Shown piece after piece: positions 1 through 8,069 of a DNA stretch of 64,000 bases. The notes under the pieces are model-generated. The model worked only from the letters and a program-made list of their open reading frames with translations, did not search any database and was not told the origin of the DNA. Where the stretch lies: contig QCCU01000008.1 of assembly GCA_003278855.1 (NCBI GenBank), positions 19,636 through 83,635 of the forward strand, in the 5' to 3' direction. Every line of letters starts with the position of its first letter. The first letter of the stretch is position 1. The position numbers were made by a program, and so were the translations under genes. The stretch is from Prochlorococcus sp. AG-347-M23. Its GTDB lineage: Bacteria; Cyanobacteriota; Cyanobacteriia; PCC-6307; Cyanobiaceae.

Positions 1-510
1 TTGATTTGATTGATCTCTCGAAGTATTAATCTCTGTTTCTGAAGCTCTTTGCCATCTTTCAACTTTGAAATCCATTTCATCTGGCCAATCTTCGTCCTTA
101 CTCTCTTTCACGTAAGGTAATTTTTTTTGCTCAGTTTTCTGTAAATTTTTTGGTTGCCTTAAAGATATTGCTTCTAAAGGTCTTTTTGAGTGCTGTGTAG
201 TAGATTCATAAGAATTTGATTCTCTGGAAAATGTCTTAATATCCCTGTTATCATCGTAAAAATTTTCATCATTCCAATCATCATTATCTTCATCAAAAAA
301 TAAATCCACTTTTTCAGATACCCATCGTCCTACTTTTTTAACACTCTTACTTGTTATTCCTTGAAAATCTGAGTTCCTTCTTTTTCCTGGCCTGGCACCA
401 GATACTCCATCAACAAATTGTCTTCCAGTTTCGAAAATTTTATCAACCTGTTTATCAACAATATTTTTATCAAAACTATTTCTTAGATTTCTAATTCTCC
501 TTGAATCCAT
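1..510 (-). CDS. Unrecognised charged protein, C-terminus beyond window edge
   Basis: An open frame runs from an ATG at 510 to the window edge without a stop (170 codons), so the C-terminus is missing. The protein starts MDSRRIRNLRNSFDKN. Its first 80 or so residues are basic and mixed. A run very rich in D, E and N follows (about residues 80-100, EDNDDWNDENFYDDN). The visible end is also charged and contains EDWPDEMDFKVERW. I see no signal peptide or membrane segment, and I do not recognise the family. It points the same way as the SprT-like gene upstream, with about 80 nt between them, so the two could be co-transcribed. The composition suggests a largely disordered, possibly nucleic-acid- or membrane-peripheral protein, but that is inference. 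Confidence 0.75.
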   Translation of the reverse strand, partial: MDSRRIRNLRNSFDKNIVDKQVDKIFETGRQFVDGVSGARPGKRRNSDFQGITSKSVKKVGRWVSEKVDLFFDEDNDDWNDENFYDDNRDIKTFSRESNSYESTTQHSKRPLEAISLRQPKNLQKTEQKKLPYVKESKDEDWPDEMDFKVERWQRASETEINTSRDQSNQ

Positions 511-590
511 AAATTATTATGCTTTTAAAATAAACTACATTAAAAAAATAAATAATTCCAAATATAGAAACAAAAACACATCTTATATTT

Positions 591-1118
591 TTAATCAAAC
601 AAAATTAAACACTTTTTATTCCATGATCCATTAAAGAAATTTACACAACATTTTTTACAAGCAATATTCTTTATCCTTTTCCTATAGAAAAATTTCTCAC
701 CACAATTTTGGCAAGTTCCTATGTATTTTAATTCTCTCCTTTCAATAGGAAATGAGTGCCTCACAGAAATTTGAAAATTCTTCTCTTTCTTATTAATTTC
801 ATTCATCTTTTCTAAGAAATTTGGACCATGTATCTCATTTTTTTTTAATATGCGATCTACCCATGCATGAATCATTTCATGACATAAAGTACTGTTTATT
901 TCACTAGTAGATAATTTACTCAAAATAGGTTTCGATAAGATAATTTCAGAATCTACAAGACCATTAATTCTTTTTCTTTTATAAAAACCAGCAGTGGTTT
1001 TTAATCTATTATCACTCCATCTAACTTTTACTAAAGGTTGATTATTAACCGCTAAAGAATTTTCAAAATATTGGCTATTAAATTTGTGAAATAAAGGTAA
1101 AAGAGGAATTACAGGCAT
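591..1118 (-). CDS. SprT-like zinc metalloprotein
   Basis: This 175-residue protein has the SprT/Spartan layout. The metalloprotease motif HEMIH is at residues 80-84, a likely third metal ligand is H97 in IHGPNF, and a C-terminal zinc ribbon has CQNC at 136-139 and CKKC at 154-157. SprT-family proteins in eukaryotes cleave DNA-protein crosslinks, while the bacterial role is poorly defined. Length and motif spacing are normal for the bacterial family. It is divergent from the NTF2-like gene at 1204 and lies close to an ATP-dependent DNA ligase, which fits, but does not prove, a link to DNA maintenance. The catalytic residues look intact. The family call is firm; the substrate is unknown. Confidence 0.88.
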   Translation of the reverse strand: MPVIPLLPLFHKFNSQYFENSLAVNNQPLVKVRWSDNRLKTTAGFYKRKRINGLVDSEIILSKPILSKLSTSEINSTLCHEMIHAWVDRILKKNEIHGPNFLEKMNEINKKEKNFQISVRHSFPIERRELKYIGTCQNCGEKFFYRKRIKNIACKKCCVNFFNGSWNKKCLILFD

Positions 1119-1203
1119 TATGGATTAAAATTAGTATTATTTTGACAAAAAAAGCCATCAAAAACGATTTCTTTTCTTAAAGTAATAAAAAACTCAAATC
1201 AAC

Positions 1204-1623
1204 ATGGATGCAACACTAGTTAAAGATATAGGAATTAAAGCACTATTAGTTGGCGGAGCTGTACTAGTTTCTTTTTGGACTTTTAATGCAGTCAAATTAG
1301 TTATAAGCGCCAGAGGAATTAATCCGTTAGTAAGAAAGTTTTTTGATCAAATAGCTGCTGGAAGAATTGATGCAGCTTATGGTTTGACTACAAAAACTTA
1401 TAAAACTCATGTGAAGCGCCAAGACTTTCTTAAATTTTTAGCTAGTTTAAATCTCAATAAATACAGAAATTTAAAATCAGGAAGACCTAGAGTCCAAGAA
1501 GATCAAATCATCATAACTTTGAATTTAAAATCAGAAGATAAACAAGATGAGCTCCCATTAGATTTTACTTTTGCAAAGACAGACAATGATTGGAAAATAG
1601 ACAGAATAGCAAAAGTGAATTAA
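1204..1623 (+). CDS. Membrane-anchored NTF2-like small protein (DUF4864/DUF3887-like)
   Basis: A 139-residue protein with one N-terminal hydrophobic segment (about residues 12-32, KALLVGGAVLVSFWTFNAVK), followed by a soluble domain of about 100 residues. The soluble part, with FFDQIAAGRIDAAYGLTTKTYKTHVKRQDFLKF in outline and a terminal DWKIDRIAKV, has the look of the NTF2-like DUF4864/DUF3887 families. In those families a cone-shaped fold is attached to the membrane or exported. The start is an ATG at 1204, and the DNA ligase gene begins 9 nt after the stop, so the two are probably in one transcript. No enzyme motif is visible and no function is assigned. Confidence 0.75.
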   Translation: MDATLVKDIGIKALLVGGAVLVSFWTFNAVKLVISARGINPLVRKFFDQIAAGRIDAAYGLTTKTYKTHVKRQDFLKFLASLNLNKYRNLKSGRPRVQEDQIIITLNLKSEDKQDELPLDFTFAKTDNDWKIDRIAKVN

Positions 1624-1632
1624 TAATTTCTT

Positions 1633-2961
1633 GTGAGGCAAAAAGAATTGTATAAAGAAGAGATAATACATCAATTAGAATTACATCCAAGTAGATTAGA
1701 TAAAGAAAAAATCATCTCAGAAGCAATGGGAGAAGGTTTAGATGATTTTTTTGAAGGAATCCGCATGGCACTTGATCCATTGGTAACTTTTGGTGTAAAA
1801 ATTGTTCCTGAAAAAGAGAATGAAAAAAGTCAAAATTTTTTATGGAAAGATTTTAGGGTATTAGCAAATAAGCTTATTCAAAGAGAACTTACTGGTCACG
1901 CTGCTCGCGATGCAATCATTACGGCTATGGAATCTGCCAAAAAAGAAGAGTGGAATGGATTTTATAGACGAGTTTTAATTAAAGATCTTAGATGTGGTGT
2001 ATCTGAAAAAACAATCAACAAGATAGCTAAGAAATTTCCCAAATATGCGATTCCTATTTTTTCATGTCCCTTAGCTCATGACAGTGCAAATCATGAAAAA
2101 AAAATGATAGGAAAAAAGCAAATTGAAATCAAATTAGATGGAGTGCGCGTCTTAACTATTATTAGACAAAATAAAGTAGAAATGTTTTCTCGTAATGGGA
2201 AACAATTCCATAATTTTGGTCATATTATCTCAGAAATAGAAAACGTGTTAAAAGAAAATCCAGCACCTTATGACTTAGTACTAGATGGTGAAGTAATGAG
2301 TGCTAACTTTCAGGATTTGATGAAACAGGTTCATAGAAAAGATGGCAAACAAACAAAAGACGCAGTTCTCCACCTATTTGACTTATGTCCCTTTGAAAAC
2401 TTCCAAAAAGGGAGATGGAACACTAGTCAAACAGCAAGAAGTTTATTAGTAAAAGAATGGGTAGCAAAACATTCTATGCTTCTAAGACATGTAAAAACAC
2501 TTGAATGGGAAAATGTAGATCTCGACACCATTGAGGGACAAAAAAGATTTGTAGAGCTAAATAAAGCTGCCGTGGAAGGTGGATATGAAGGAGTAATGAT
2601 TAAAGATCCTGATGCTATGTATGAATGTAAAAGAACACACAGTTGGTTAAAAGCAAAACCTTTCATTGAAGTCACTTTAAAGGTTGTATCGGTTGAGGAA
2701 GGAACAGGTCGCAACAAAGGTCGACTAGGAGCTGTCCTAGTAGAAGGGGAAGATGATGGGTATGAATACAGTCTTAGTTGTGGAAGCGGATTTAGTGATA
2801 TCCAACGTGAAGAATATTGGTCAAAACGGAGTCATCTTATAGGTCAACTTGTAGAAATCCGAGCTGATGCTAAAACGAAATCCAAGGATGCGGTAACTTT
2901 TAGTCTTAGATTTCCTAGATTCAAATGCTTTAGAGGATTTAAAGCTGGAGAAAAAGTTTAA
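1633..2961 (+). CDS. ATP-dependent DNA ligase, T4 gp30-like
   Basis: This 442-residue protein carries the nucleotidyltransferase motifs of ATP-dependent DNA ligases: motif I KLDGVR (residues 167-172, K167 the predicted AMP-accepting lysine), DGE (218-220), EGVMIK (319-324) and WLKAK (338-342), followed by an OB-fold. The N-terminal helical domain contains RELTGHAARDAI and RVLIKDLRCGVSEKTINK. From memory these match T4 gp30 segments (RKLTGNAA, RVMMRDLECGAS), so the closest relatives may be T4-like phage ligases. The enzyme should seal nicks in double-stranded DNA using ATP. Bacterial replication normally uses the NAD-dependent LigA, which must lie elsewhere. The start is a GTG at 1633, 9 nt after the preceding stop. 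No frame damage is seen. Phage origin is inference. Confidence 0.9.
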   Translation: MRQKELYKEEIIHQLELHPSRLDKEKIISEAMGEGLDDFFEGIRMALDPLVTFGVKIVPEKENEKSQNFLWKDFRVLANKLIQRELTGHAARDAIITAMESAKKEEWNGFYRRVLIKDLRCGVSEKTINKIAKKFPKYAIPIFSCPLAHDSANHEKKMIGKKQIEIKLDGVRVLTIIRQNKVEMFSRNGKQFHNFGHIISEIENVLKENPAPYDLVLDGEVMSANFQDLMKQVHRKDGKQTKDAVLHLFDLCPFENFQKGRWNTSQTARSLLVKEWVAKHSMLLRHVKTLEWENVDLDTIEGQKRFVELNKAAVEGGYEGVMIKDPDAMYECKRTHSWLKAKPFIEVTLKVVSVEEGTGRNKGRLGAVLVEGEDDGYEYSLSCGSGFSDIQREEYWSKRSHLIGQLVEIRADAKTKSKDAVTFSLRFPRFKCFRGFKAGEKV

Positions 2962-3035
2962 ATTTTAAAAATAATAATCAACAAAGTAGCCAAAGAAAAA
3001 TGTGGTTTTTAAATAAAAAAAATAAAAATCTTGGC

Positions 3036-3043
3036 TATAAAAT
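3036..3043 (+). promoter_or_regulatory. Possible -10 element for the small gene at 3078
   Basis: TATAAAAT lies about 35 nt before the ATG of the 50-residue gene, a fitting position for a -10 box with a short leader. No good -35 element is visible in the A-rich sequence before it, and in such AT-rich DNA a match like this is expected by chance. A 7-bp inverted repeat (TAGCCAA at 2987-2993, TTGGCTA at 3031-3037) with a long loop overlaps it. Confidence 0.25.
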
Positions 3044-3077
3044 ATAGGAATAATTATCAGGACTTTTTGAGAGACTT

Positions 3078-3230
3078 ATGACGAATAAAACAGTTTTCAA
3101 CTTCATAAAAACACCTTGTGGACAGGCAAAATATGTCGAATTAGAGGCCAACAAAACCTTACTAGGTAAATTTAGACTGTTGTGGTTTATCTTAATTGCA
3201 TCAATTAGAGATTGGAATATTAAAGAGTAG
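3078..3230 (+). CDS. Small unrecognised protein (50 residues)
   Basis: An ATG at 3078 opens a 50-codon frame ending in TAG at 3228-3230. The product starts MTNKTVFNFIKTPCGQAKYV and ends with a tryptophan-containing stretch LLWFILIASIRDWNIKE that includes a short hydrophobic segment (about residues 33-43). It fills most of the gap between the ligase and the convergent VTT gene and stops 4 nt short of that gene's end, which is typical of a real gene in a packed genome. Codon use looks like its neighbours. I do not know the family. Marine picocyanobacteria have many such short genes, so I think it is real but cannot give a role. Confidence 0.6.
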   Translation: MTNKTVFNFIKTPCGQAKYVELEANKTLLGKFRLLWFILIASIRDWNIKE

Positions 3231-3234
3231 ATTC

Positions 3235-3831
3235 TTAGGATTTTTCAAAATATTCTCTGGAGTATTTCGCTGAGAAATATACAACTAAAAAAGTTGAAAT
3301 AATTCCAATACTAGTAATATATAAATTATTTGGTGATTGCACATTTTTTAACTCTTGAATACTTTTTGCCAAACTACCTATTGAGCAATAAAGAAAAGTG
3401 CCTGGAATTATTCCAATAAGGCCAAGAGCGAAATCTCTAAATTTAACATTATTCAAACCATAAAAATAATTAAGAATACTGAAGGGAAATATCGGAGATA
3501 ATCTGGCTAAAAAAATTAATTTAAGTCCGCCTTTTTCTACTACTTTTTCCATAACACTTAATTTTGGATAACGGCTAAAAAGATTTTTTAGCTTTTTTGA
3601 AAAAAAACTTTTTGATACAAAAAAAGCAACTGATGCTCCTATGGAAGCGGAAATGAAAACGATAATTGATCCTAAATATGAGCCATATAAAAAACCTGAT
3701 AATAAAGATAACCAAGAGGCTGGAAGTATTAATAAAACAATTAAAATATAAATACAAACAAACGAAAAGATCCCAAAACCAGTATTAAAAAAAAAAGACA
3801 AATTATAAATATTTTCAAGAAATATATTCAT
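3235..3831 (-). CDS. VTT-domain (TVP38/TMEM64, DedA-like) membrane protein
   Basis: The 198-residue integral membrane protein has several hydrophobic helices and the family's hallmark region: FLYGSYLGSIIVFISASIGA, then FLARLSPIFPFSILNYFYGL and GIIPGTFLY. These correspond to the re-entrant loops with the conserved arginine and proline of the VTT superfamily, whose members scramble or transport lipids. The ATG at 3831 is 3 nt after the valS stop codon. A TTG at 3837 is a possible alternative that would overlap that stop. Being directly downstream of valS on the same strand, it is probably co-transcribed. Length is normal for the family. The exact substrate is not evident. Confidence 0.87.
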   Translation of the reverse strand: MNIFLENIYNLSFFFNTGFGIFSFVCIYILIVLLILPASWLSLLSGFLYGSYLGSIIVFISASIGASVAFFVSKSFFSKKLKNLFSRYPKLSVMEKVVEKGGLKLIFLARLSPIFPFSILNYFYGLNNVKFRDFALGLIGIIPGTFLYCSIGSLAKSIQELKNVQSPNNLYITSIGIISTFLVVYFSAKYSREYFEKS

Positions 3832-3833
3832 TC

Positions 3834-6590
3834 TCAATTCAAAAGTTCGAGTTTTTTAGTGATTCTTTCCTTTTGTACCGAACCCTCATTTAATTTAAAT
3901 CTGCATTCATCAACAATATCTTTTGGAGCCTTATCAACGAAATTGCTATTAGATAATCTCTTGTTTAAATTTTCTAATTCAATATTCACCTTTTTTAAAT
4001 CCTTGGTTAACCTTTCCTTTAATGCATCTAAATTTACAAAATCCTGAAAAGGTAGGTAAACCTCTAAATCACTAATTATCCCGGAAAAAGATTTAGCTAA
4101 CTCTTTTTTATCAACAGCATTAGTTTTTAAAATAAATACTTCAGAAGATTTAGTTAAGGTTTGAATATCATCAACTAAAGTTTTTAAAAAATCAATCAAT
4201 TCATGATTGTCTGAAATTAAATATACAGGACTTTTTTCTGATGGCTTAAGACCTAATTCAGCTCTCAAATTTCGAATCAGCCTAATAATTTCAAACAGTT
4301 GCTGAAAGGAATTATCAAGCTTATTATCAACAAATTTATTTTCGTGAATTGGCCATTTTTGAAGAGATAATAATGCATTATCTGGTTTTAGTTGCAACAC
4401 GTGCCAAAGTTCCTCAGTAATGTGCGGCATAAAAGGATGAATCATTACCAAAATATCATTGAGCACTTTTATTAAAACTTTTTCAGATATTTGTCTATTT
4501 TTAGTCTCTTTATTATTAAACCTTTGTTTAGCAAATTCTACATACCAGTCACAAAAATCATTCCACGTAAATTCATATAGAAGTTTCGCAGATTCTCCCA
4601 ATTTATATTCTGTCAACAAAGCAGCGACTTTTATATTTACCTGATTCAATTTCGATAAAATCCACTTATCACATAACTCTAAAGAAGTTTCATCACTCTC
4701 ATTAAGCGAATAATTATTATTAGAAGTTTTATTAATTAACACAAATTTAGTTGCATTCCATAATTTATTCGCAAAATTTCTTGAAGCTTCAACGGTTGAA
4801 GATGTATCTTTTTTCCTGTCAAAATCAAGCCGGATATCTTGTCCAGCGCCTGCAACTTCTCGAATTAAAGCAAATCGTAGAGCATCAGAACCATATTTAT
4901 CAATTAATAGTATTGGATCAATACCATTACCTGAACTTTTACTCATTTTTTTATTGTTTTCATCTCGCACTAGACCATGAATATAAACATCCCTAAAAGG
5001 AATATTCTTTGTAAAAGTATTCCCCATCATTGTCATTCTGGCCACCCAGAAGAAAATAATATCGAAACCAGTAACAAGAACACTATTTGGATACCATTTT
5101 TTAAAATCAGGATCATTTATATTTGGCCAACCAAGGGTTGAAAAAGGCCACAAACCACTTGAAAACCATGTATCCAAAACATCTTTATCACGAACCAATT
5201 TAATATTTAATCCAAATTTTTTATTAGCTTCGATTAAGGCATCCTCTTCATTCCTTGCAACGATATATGGAGTATTTTGTTCTATTGAGTCTTGAGATTC
5301 ATCTAAAACATACCAGGCCGGTATTTGGTGCCCCCACCACAATTGCCGACTGATACACCAATCATTAATATTCTCTAACCAATCCTTATAAACTTTCTCC
5401 CAGCGTGGAGGGATAAACGATGGTTTTTTAGAATCAATTTCATTAAGACATCCTTGTGATATATCATCCATTTTCAAAAACCATTGTGTTGACAATAAAG
5501 GTTCAATTGGCACCTTACCTCTATCAGAAAAAGGAACAGTATGTTTATAATCCTCTATCTTTGTCAGCAGGCCTAAATTATCCAATTCTTTGATAATTTT
5601 CTTTCTAGCATCATATCTATCTAAATTTTGAAAAATACCTGCATTAATATTTAAAGTTCCATCTTTGTTCATTACATTAATCTGTTTTAAATTATGCCTT
5701 TTTCCTATTGCAAAATCATTTGGATCATGAGCTGGAGTAACCTTCACACAACCAGTACCAAAATCTTTATCAACATGTGAATCAGCGATAATAGGTATTT
5801 CTCTATCAACGAAAGGAACTTTTACTTTGCGTCCAATAAATTCTTTATATCTATCATCATCAGGATTAACTGCCACAGCAGTATCACCCAAAAGAGTTTC
5901 TGGTCTTGTTGTTGCAACTTCTAAGTACTTGTCTAAGTATTCACCACTTTCAGAAATTAAAGGATATTTAAAATGCCATAAATGACCATTTACTTCTTGC
6001 ATTTCAACTTCAAGATCACTTACGGCAGATTGAGATTCAGGGCACCAATTAACCAAATATTCGCCTCTATAAATTAAATTCTTTTTATAAAGAATATTAA
6101 AAGCCTCAATAACTGCTTCATTTAATTTTTGATCAAGAGTAAATCTTTCTCTAGTCCAGTCAACTGAATATCCTATCCTTTTTAATTGAGAAACTATTCT
6201 TCCACCACTTTGTTCTTTCCAGTTCCATGCTCTTTTAAGAAATTCATCTCTTCCAATATCCTCGCTTGTTTTGCCTTCACTTTTTAATTGTTTTTCGAGA
6301 ATAGTTTGAACAGCTATTGAAGCATGATCAGTTCCCGGTAAACACAAAACATTCTTACCTAACAGTCTTTGAAAACGTACTACAACATCTATCAAAGCTG
6401 TATTAAATGCATGCCCCATATGCAAAGATCCAGTTACATTTGGTGGCGGAATGACAACACAAAAAGGCTCACCATCATCCTCAGGGTTAGGACTAAACGC
6501 CTTTAGACTTTCCCATTTTTCTTGCCACTTTTTCTCTACTTCAAAAGGTGAATAATTCTCTAAAGATAATTGATCATTTATCTCTGTCAT
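3834..6590 (-). CDS. valS: Valine-tRNA ligase
   Basis: This 918-residue class I synthetase charges tRNA-Val with valine in the cytoplasm. The HIGH-type signature HMGH is at residues 57-60 after PPPNVTGSL, and KMSKSSGNG is near residue 548. Between them lies the CP1 editing domain, which removes mischarged threonine (it contains TTRPETLLGD and GTGCVKVTPAHDPNDF). An anticodon-binding domain follows, and the C-terminal coiled-coil arm is seen at about residues 850-918. Length is normal. A tRNA-Val gene lies about 450 nt upstream on the same strand with an A-type Fe-S carrier gene between. The VTT membrane protein gene follows almost without a gap. Confidence 0.98.
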   Translation of the reverse strand: MTEINDQLSLENYSPFEVEKKWQEKWESLKAFSPNPEDDGEPFCVVIPPPNVTGSLHMGHAFNTALIDVVVRFQRLLGKNVLCLPGTDHASIAVQTILEKQLKSEGKTSEDIGRDEFLKRAWNWKEQSGGRIVSQLKRIGYSVDWTRERFTLDQKLNEAVIEAFNILYKKNLIYRGEYLVNWCPESQSAVSDLEVEMQEVNGHLWHFKYPLISESGEYLDKYLEVATTRPETLLGDTAVAVNPDDDRYKEFIGRKVKVPFVDREIPIIADSHVDKDFGTGCVKVTPAHDPNDFAIGKRHNLKQINVMNKDGTLNINAGIFQNLDRYDARKKIIKELDNLGLLTKIEDYKHTVPFSDRGKVPIEPLLSTQWFLKMDDISQGCLNEIDSKKPSFIPPRWEKVYKDWLENINDWCISRQLWWGHQIPAWYVLDESQDSIEQNTPYIVARNEEDALIEANKKFGLNIKLVRDKDVLDTWFSSGLWPFSTLGWPNINDPDFKKWYPNSVLVTGFDIIFFWVARMTMMGNTFTKNIPFRDVYIHGLVRDENNKKMSKSSGNGIDPILLIDKYGSDALRFALIREVAGAGQDIRLDFDRKKDTSSTVEASRNFANKLWNATKFVLINKTSNNNYSLNESDETSLELCDKWILSKLNQVNIKVAALLTEYKLGESAKLLYEFTWNDFCDWYVEFAKQRFNNKETKNRQISEKVLIKVLNDILVMIHPFMPHITEELWHVLQLKPDNALLSLQKWPIHENKFVDNKLDNSFQQLFEIIRLIRNLRAELGLKPSEKSPVYLISDNHELIDFLKTLVDDIQTLTKSSEVFILKTNAVDKKELAKSFSGIISDLEVYLPFQDFVNLDALKERLTKDLKKVNIELENLNKRLSNSNFVDKAPKDIVDECRFKLNEGSVQKERITKKLELLN

Positions 6591-6687
6591 GTGTAAATTT
6601 TATTTCGATAAACTTTTTGTTTATTTTATCTTGAGAGCAGCCAATTAATGAAAATAATATCAGTTTGCAAAAAAAGATACATCCATT

Positions 6688-7029
6688 CTACAAAAGTTTG
6701 AAACCAGAACCACAGGAACAACGTTTTGCATTTTTTGGTGTTGAAATAAGAAATCCACCACCGCTCAAATCACCGTAATAATCTAATTTTAAATCTTTCA
6801 GTAAATTAAACTTTTTTACATCCGCATATAAAGTTACTCCTTCAGTTCTTGAAATAGGGGATCCATTACATGAACCTGGCCTTAATTTAATATGCATCCA
6901 TCCTTCGGAACAATTTTTATCCTCTACCAAATCAATCGACATTTCTCCTGGAGAACCTCCAAAAGAAGCTTGCCTAGATAGTTCTGAAGCAGCATTTTGA
7001 CTGATTGAAAGATTGACGATCTCAGTCAT
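6688..7029 (-). CDS. A-type iron-sulfur carrier (HesB/IscA/SufA family)
   Basis: The 113-residue protein has the A-type carrier cysteines: C54 in RPGSCNG and C104/C106 in the C-terminal KRCSCGSGF. These bind iron or an Fe-S cluster for delivery to apoproteins. The Gly-rich DLSGGGFLISTPKNAKRC segment is typical. I chose the ATG at 7029 (MTEIVNLS). A longer frame from 7074 would run into the 3' part of the tRNA-Val gene and adds a stretch that does not look like the family. The gene sits between tRNA-Val and valS on the same strand. Its exact client and subfamily (IscA, SufA or ErpA) cannot be read from the sequence. Confidence 0.9.
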   Translation of the reverse strand: MTEIVNLSISQNAASELSRQASFGGSPGEMSIDLVEDKNCSEGWMHIKLRPGSCNGSPISRTEGVTLYADVKKFNLLKDLKLDYYGDLSGGGFLISTPKNAKRCSCGSGFKLL

Positions 7030-7044
7030 TAGAAAAATAATAAA

Positions 7045-7116
<72 letters not shown>

Positions 7117-7214
7117 TTATAATAGTTCATTCTAATAGATGAAGTTGAAAAATTTATACTAAGTATTTAAATATTTCATGATTGAGGCAAAATTTAATTA
7201 ATAAAATATATCCT

Positions 7215-8069
7215 ATGTCCTCAAACAATAGATATAAATTGGAAAACAATTCCGATTTAAAGACTATAAATAGTTTTAAAAACTTAATATCTAATATCAA
7301 AGCATTAAAAGATAAAACATGGGGCTGCCCATGGCAGAAAATACAGTCTCATATATCGTTGATCCCATTTTTGTATGAAGAAAGTAATGAATTTATAGAT
7401 GCGATATATGAAAAAAATGCAGATAACATATGTGAGGAGTTAGGAGATCTTTTATTACAAGTCATGCTTCATGCTGAAATCGGTTACGAAGAAAAAGAAT
7501 TTACACTAAATGATGTTATAAAAAATCTAAACAAGAAAATTATTAATAGACATCCATATATTTTTAACAAAAAAGAAAAAGTATCATTAAAAAAATCACA
7601 ACAGATTTGGGTAAATATAAAAAATTTAGAAAAAGAAGCACCTGATATGAAATCTTCAATTAGTAGAAATTTAAATTTGAAAATTAAAAATTTACCGCCA
7701 ACGGTTGGAACAGGTAAAATCACAAATGTTGTTAAAGAACATGGCTTCAAGTGGGAAAGTACTGATGAGATTTTTAAAAAGTTAGAAGAAGAGATTAATG
7801 AATTAAAGGAAGCAATTAAAAGTAAAAATGATTCAGAGATAAAAAATGAATTTGGGGATATTTACTTTACCCTTCTTAATCTCTCAAACTTTTTAAAGAT
7901 CAATCCTGAATCAGCTCTTCAAAAAACTAATATGAAATTTTTAGACAGATTTTCAATCGTCGAAGAGCATGCAGGAGATAATATTAAAAAACAAACTCCT
8001 AAAGACTTTCAACGGCTTTGGCAAATAGCCAAACAAAAACTGGCGGGAAAAATTCCTAAAAGCAAATGA
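7215..8069 (+). CDS. mazG: Nucleoside triphosphate pyrophosphohydrolase MazG
   Basis: The 284-residue protein contains two MazG-type all-alpha NTP pyrophosphatase repeats. The first (about residues 25-135) has CPW followed by EESNEFIDAI and EELGDLLLQVMLHAEI. The second (about residues 165-255) has FKWES, KLEEEINELKEAI and NEFGDIYFTLLNLSNF. These acidic EExxE...ExxD helices bind magnesium and hydrolyse NTPs or dNTPs to monophosphates, and some members act on ppGpp or oxidised nucleotides. I chose the ATG at 7215; an in-frame TTG at 7182 is less likely. speE starts inside the stop codon (ATGA), so the genes are translationally coupled. The protein is full length. Confidence 0.95.
   Translation: MSSNNRYKLENNSDLKTINSFKNLISNIKALKDKTWGCPWQKIQSHISLIPFLYEESNEFIDAIYEKNADNICEELGDLLLQVMLHAEIGYEEKEFTLNDVIKNLNKKIINRHPYIFNKKEKVSLKKSQQIWVNIKNLEKEAPDMKSSISRNLNLKIKNLPPTVGTGKITNVVKEHGFKWESTDEIFKKLEEEINELKEAIKSKNDSEIKNEFGDIYFTLLNLSNFLKINPESALQKTNMKFLDRFSIVEEHAGDNIKKQTPKDFQRLWQIAKQKLAGKIPKSK

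Noticed and set aside
2427..2717. Minus-strand open frame inside the DNA ligase gene
   Set aside because: Lies fully within a well-supported ligase frame and shows no recognisable protein features; a shadow of AT-rich coding sequence.
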